A stretch of DNA of 11,036 bases from Euperipatoides rowelli (lineage: Eukaryota; Onychophora; Udeonychophora; Euonychophora; Peripatopsidae). The stretch lies in assembly GCA_003024985.2 (NCBI GenBank), contig PXIH01S0021922.1; one strand, 5' to 3'. Positions 8,398 to 11,036 of the stretch are shown piece by piece. Within the stretch, counting starts at the first letter, position 1; every line of letters begins with the position of its first letter. The notes beneath the pieces are model-generated. The model had not been told where the DNA came from, did no database searches, and saw nothing but the letters and a program-made list of their open reading frames with translations. The translations under genes were made by a program, and so were the position numbers.

Positions 8398-9154
8398 AAC
8401 TTTATAAAAATACGAGGAATTATTTTCACCTGCTTTGGGATCTTTTAAAAACTTTTAAAGCTCATCTTTGTTAAAGAGGGCACTGTTACTAGATATTTTA
8501 AATATAGAACTGTTCCTTTTGCTAGTCTTCCTAAAAAAAAGCAGAACTCGATAAATTACAGACTTAGGAAAATTTGACTCCTATTAAGTTTTCTTAGTGG
8601 ACTTCACCAATTGTGCCTATTGTTAAAAAAGGACAATTTCTTAAGAATATGTGTGACTATAAAATATGCCTTAACCCAGTATTAGTCCTACTAGTGGACC
8701 AATATTCATTCCCAATCGTCGTCAATGTTTTAGCAAAGCTGGCAGGTGTTGTCATTTTTTTGAAACTTGACTTAGCTCAGGCATATCAACAGGTTTCAAT
8801 GGGTGATGTGTCGGCAAAATACTTAACGACTAACACACATAAAGGCCTGTTTTAAGTTAATCATTTCTCTTTTAAGATTGCCTCTGCTTCTGCTATTTTT
8901 CAAGAATTAATGGAAAAAATTCTTAGAGGGTTATCCAATGTCATATGCTACTTGGATATCTCCCATTTTCAAATGTTGGATAAGACTTATAAAGGCTGAA
9001 AAATTCTGGTGTCCACCTAAATAAAATAAAACGTGAATTTCTTAAAAAGAAGTCACTTATTTAGCTACAGAATTGACAGCTCTGGTATTCATCTATCACA
9101 GAATAAAATTAAATCACTGTTATTGGCTCCAGAACCCAAATAAAAGATGCTGAC
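8398..9154 (+). pseudogene. pol: Reverse transcriptase remnant, truncated (element A)
   Basis: This is the polymerase that copies element RNA into DNA. Pieces upstream of 8613 match the linker before the fingers. The frame 8613-8855 shows SFP and LAKLAG segments, then motif A KLDLAQAYQQ with its aspartate at 8769-8771, then THKGLF. After a TAA at 8853-8855 the same frame continues with SASAIFQELMEKIL and the catalytic tetrad region YLDI at 8949-8960, where YLDD is expected; one aspartate is gone, possibly by loss of a codon. Later, in other frames, come a LNKIKREFL piece and RIDSSGIHLS (about 9068-9097), the region just before the connection domain. The sequence then breaks off near 9155, so the rest of pol is missing. 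Confidence 0.8.
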
Positions 9155-9352
9155 TGTGATGTATCAGTGTTAATTACAAGGGTATTAAATCATTGGGACT
9201 CTGTTGCAGTATGGCAGTGCAAGCTGTGCATGTGCATTGTGCTTATTTTATTATGGCTATGCTTATGTATAGCTGTGGATGATATTAAATAACATCCGAT
9301 TGAATGTAATTTTAGTGTATCTCATTAATTAGTGCAACGAAGACATTACCTA
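9155..9352 (+). repeat. Probable 5' LTR of element B
   Basis: The sequence between the end of A's reverse transcriptase and B's primer site is noncoding, begins TGTGATGTATCAG and is about 198 bases long, a plausible LTR length. It lacks a clear terminal CA; the nearest CA is at about 9343. There is no second copy in the window to confirm it, so both borders are uncertain. Confidence 0.4.
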
Positions 9353-9365
9353 TGGCGACAAAATG
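9353..9365 (+). promoter_or_regulatory. Probable primer binding site of element B
   Basis: TGGCGAC at 9353-9359 is the exact complement of the last seven bases of serine-type tRNA ending GTCGCCA. The following bases match less well than in element A. It lies about 206 bases before the first gag ATG. Confidence 0.45.
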
Positions 9366-9570
9366 GGATAGCAATTGTTTGTTTTAAAGTACGATACTTA
9401 AAAACTAAAAAAAAAGTATTACTGTATTGCACATGGTGACGCCATTAAAAAAAATCATAGTGAATTGTTGCACCGATAAAAACTGGAAATTAAAATAGGA
9501 TTCCATGAGTAATAACGACTAGGAGGAAGTTACTACTTCGTCAAGGCTAAATGGTAACGGCGGAGGAATT

Positions 9571-10230
9571 ATGAAATTGCAAATATTTAGCAACGAAACC
9601 GGCGATATAGAAATATATTGTGAACGATTGGAGCATTACTGTTTGGTGCACGAGTGAGCTAATGATGACGCATAAAAAACTTCAACATTTATAGCCAGTA
9701 TTGATAATGAAACGTATAAACTATTAAATGATTTATGTTTCCCCGATAAACCAGGTGACAAAATATATACGGAATTAACCTTATTACTAAAGCAACATCT
9801 AGGTAGGAAAAGACCAGTGTTTGCTGAAAGATTCAAGTTCCATCGAGCACAGCAAGAAGAAGAACAACATATGGATTGGGTGGCTAGATTGAAGAGATTA
9901 GTCACATACTGTGAATTTGTTAGTAACCTGGAGACAACATTGCATGATATATTTATTATTGGGTTGAGAGACTCCGAAATGATAGACTGTTGGAAGAACC
10001 AGAGACTATAACGTTTAACAAAGCTGCAAAGGTAGCCGTGCATGTAGAGACAGCGAGGTTTCATACAAAAGAAATTAAAACTAGTAACACGGAAGAAGCT
10101 AAGGGAATTCTCCCATTAAGTCAGGTGGACCAAAACCTAGTTACAAAAGGAGTACAGGACAACCTACCAACTGGGACTACAAGGACTTGTTGGAAACAAA
10201 ACAGTAGGTATGATGAGAGGTGACACACAG
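9571..10230 (+). pseudogene. gag: gag capsid region of element B
   Basis: The frame from ATG 9571 gives an N-terminal piece with YCERLEHYCLVHE, then TGA and TAA stops at about 9655 and 9673 in the same frame, then a good open stretch to 10011. Within it are ETYKLLNDLC, FAERFKFHRAQQEEE and a YCEF...LHDIFIIGLRD segment, the standard Gypsy/mag capsid order. A one-base frameshift near 9980 moves the coding frame to 9990-10223, which gives LLEEPETITFNKAAKVAVHV, the segment that normally follows the capsid domain. Gag forms the particle that packages element RNA. Two stops and the shift make this a pseudogene. Minus-strand frames over the same bases are shadows. Confidence 0.82.
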
Positions 10231-10233
10231 AAA

Positions 10234-10336
10234 TGTTCCTGTTGTGGATTAAATAACCATGTAAAAAAAGATTGCAAAATGTTTAAATTATAAGTGTAAA
10301 AATTGTGAAAAAGTTGGCCATTTGGCAAAAGTGTGT
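10234..10336 (+). pseudogene. gag: Two CCHC zinc knuckles of element B gag
   Basis: Both knuckles have the exact spacing CX2CX4HX4C. The first is at 10234-10275 (CSCCGLNNHVKKDC) and the second at 10295-10336 (CKNCEKVGHLAKVC). All eight metal ligands are kept. The two are in different frames, with a one-base shift between them near 10278-10290. Such knuckles bind the element's RNA. The intact ligands alongside broken frames suggest fairly recent decay. Confidence 0.85.
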
Positions 10337-10419
10337 TGGGAAAACCTGATAATAAAAATAAAATGAGCAAGCAGTGTTACTTATACTCGGATGAATAACA
10401 AGAGTTATCCATTTTTAAT

Positions 10420-10874
10420 TTAAAATTGGGGAAAAGTGAACCATCTGTAATCCAGGTAAAAATTGAAGACATAAATATTAAAATGGAATTAAACAGTGGT
10501 TTGGAGTATCCACAATCTCAGAGAAGGACTATATTAAATATTTTCATACTTTTACTGTATATGAAAGTAGGCTAATTCTAATAAATTACAATAAAACTAG
10601 GGATAAGCCACTAGGCTACATAATTGCCAAGGCCATATGGGAAGGAGAAAAGACGGAGGACAAACTATATATTATTAAAAATGGGGGACCGCCATTATGT
10701 GGCAGAGATTGGATAAGTTCTTTTGGATTAGGTATTGCAAAAATTAATAGTATACAAATGGTGGATACAAAGGAGGAAATATTTAGTGAATTTGAAAATG
10801 TATTCAAAGAAGAACTGGATGAATATATATATGTCAGATACCAATCTCTGAACTTGGGCTCCACCGGGTCGTAA
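10420..10874 (+). pseudogene. Aspartic protease remnant of element B
   Basis: A strand-like segment, VKIEDINIKMEL, leads to NSG at 10492-10500, where an active protease has D-S/T-G; asparagine (AAC) replaces the catalytic aspartate, one base from GAC. A frameshift follows. A second frame, open from 10482 to the TAA at 10872-10874, gives VSTISEKDYIKYF, then a long middle part, then PPLCGRDWISSFGL (about 10689-10730), the C-terminal Gypsy protease signature usually written LGRDWL. An acidic tail with FENVFKEEL corresponds to the linker before reverse transcriptase. No reverse transcriptase follows. The minus-strand frame over 10616-10864 is a shadow. Confidence 0.78.
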
Positions 10875-11036
10875 TAGATAGCCTCCTAGAGTTCAGTCCC
10901 CCTTAATTTTGAACCCAAGTCTATTCAAAGACTACCTATTGGATTTTCATAAACTAATTATGTCTACAACTTCATAATAGTCATCATAGGTAAAAATAGC
11001 CTACTTTCATAAGTCATCTTTACAAAGTCTGACAAT
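10875..11036. other. Unassigned sequence after element B
   Basis: The protein-like signal of element B ends at two stop codons (10872-10877). The remaining 160 bases are AT-rich and show no reverse transcriptase motif, inverted end or splice site that I can support. Confidence 0.5.

Larger units (their letters stand above)
5376..9154 (+). mobile_element. Element A: degenerate mag-like Ty3/Gypsy LTR retrotransposon
   Basis: In order, the element shows two tandem LTR-like repeats, a primer binding site like that of serine tRNA, gag, a zinc-knuckle region, an aspartic protease and a reverse transcriptase. This is the Ty3/Gypsy order up to that point. RNase H, integrase and a 3' LTR are missing, because the sequence stops in the C-terminal part of the reverse transcriptase where element B begins. 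The serine-tRNA primer site and the style of gag and zinc knuckle fit the mag group, an inference from remembered family features. A 1431-base hAT-like transposon splits gag. Several stops, frameshifts and active-site losses mean it is dead. The left boundary is approximate and no target duplication could be checked. Confidence 0.8.
9155..10874 (+). mobile_element. Element B: second degenerate Gypsy-type LTR retrotransposon
   Basis: This element lies in the same orientation as element A. It starts where A's reverse transcriptase breaks off, has a probable LTR end and primer site, and encodes gag, two zinc knuckles and a protease. Its gag is more intact than A's and differs in sequence, so it belongs to another family or subfamily. 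No reverse transcriptase follows the protease; the recognisable part stops about 10874 and a different sequence takes over. Stops, frameshifts and a lost protease aspartate show it is dead. Whether B inserted into A or was joined by a deletion cannot be decided, since no target duplication or 3' LTR is visible. Confidence 0.75.

Noticed and set aside
9636-10064. 142-codon minus-strand frame
   Set aside because: It is the antisense of a clear capsid-coding region on the + strand, and its translation has no family motif.

Overview
The window looks like nuclear DNA from an animal. It is very AT-rich, almost free of long reading frames, full of microsatellites and decayed mobile elements, and carries one recognisable protein-coding exon with eukaryotic splice sites. 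I see no bacterial operon, rRNA, tRNA or CRISPR array. The lineage cannot be fixed from this sequence. Frequent TACAGTA/TACTGTA words and dense transposon remnants would suit an invertebrate such as a crustacean, but that is only an impression.

Bases 1-1895 are AT-rich noncoding DNA with simple repeats, probably intron. Bases 1896-2261 are a 366-base exon on the + strand, flanked by AG and GT. It resembles Fas-binding factor 1 (FBF1), a protein of ciliary transition fibres, and carries three copies of an LD-x-(I/L)LG motif. Bases 2262-4640 are noncoding, with a GC-richer block at about 2400-3420 that I cannot classify. Around 4640-5375 is a more coding-like but interrupted stretch, split by a short inverted-repeat transposon (4961-5288) with a 6-base target duplication.

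From about 5376 to 10874 there is a nest of dead elements. Element A is a mag-like Ty3/Gypsy LTR retrotransposon: tandem LTR-like repeats, a serine-tRNA type primer site, broken gag, protease, and reverse transcriptase cut off in its C-terminal part. Its gag is split by a 1431-base non-autonomous hAT-like DNA transposon (5986-7416) with perfect 14-base inverted ends and a 6-base duplication. Ignoring the insert and one duplicate leaves the gag frame aligned on both sides. Element A ends near 9155, where a second related element, B, begins: probable LTR end, primer site, gag, zinc knuckles and protease, with no reverse transcriptase. Both elements have several frameshifts, stops and lost catalytic residues, so neither can act.

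The likely history is an FBF1 intron that took up LTR element A, then the hAT-like element in its gag and element B in its reverse transcriptase region. I found no evidence for a new multi-gene system. The most useful observations are the nested hAT-like insertion with its unusual repeat-rich ends, the small inverted-repeat element, and the expanded motif in the FBF1-like exon.
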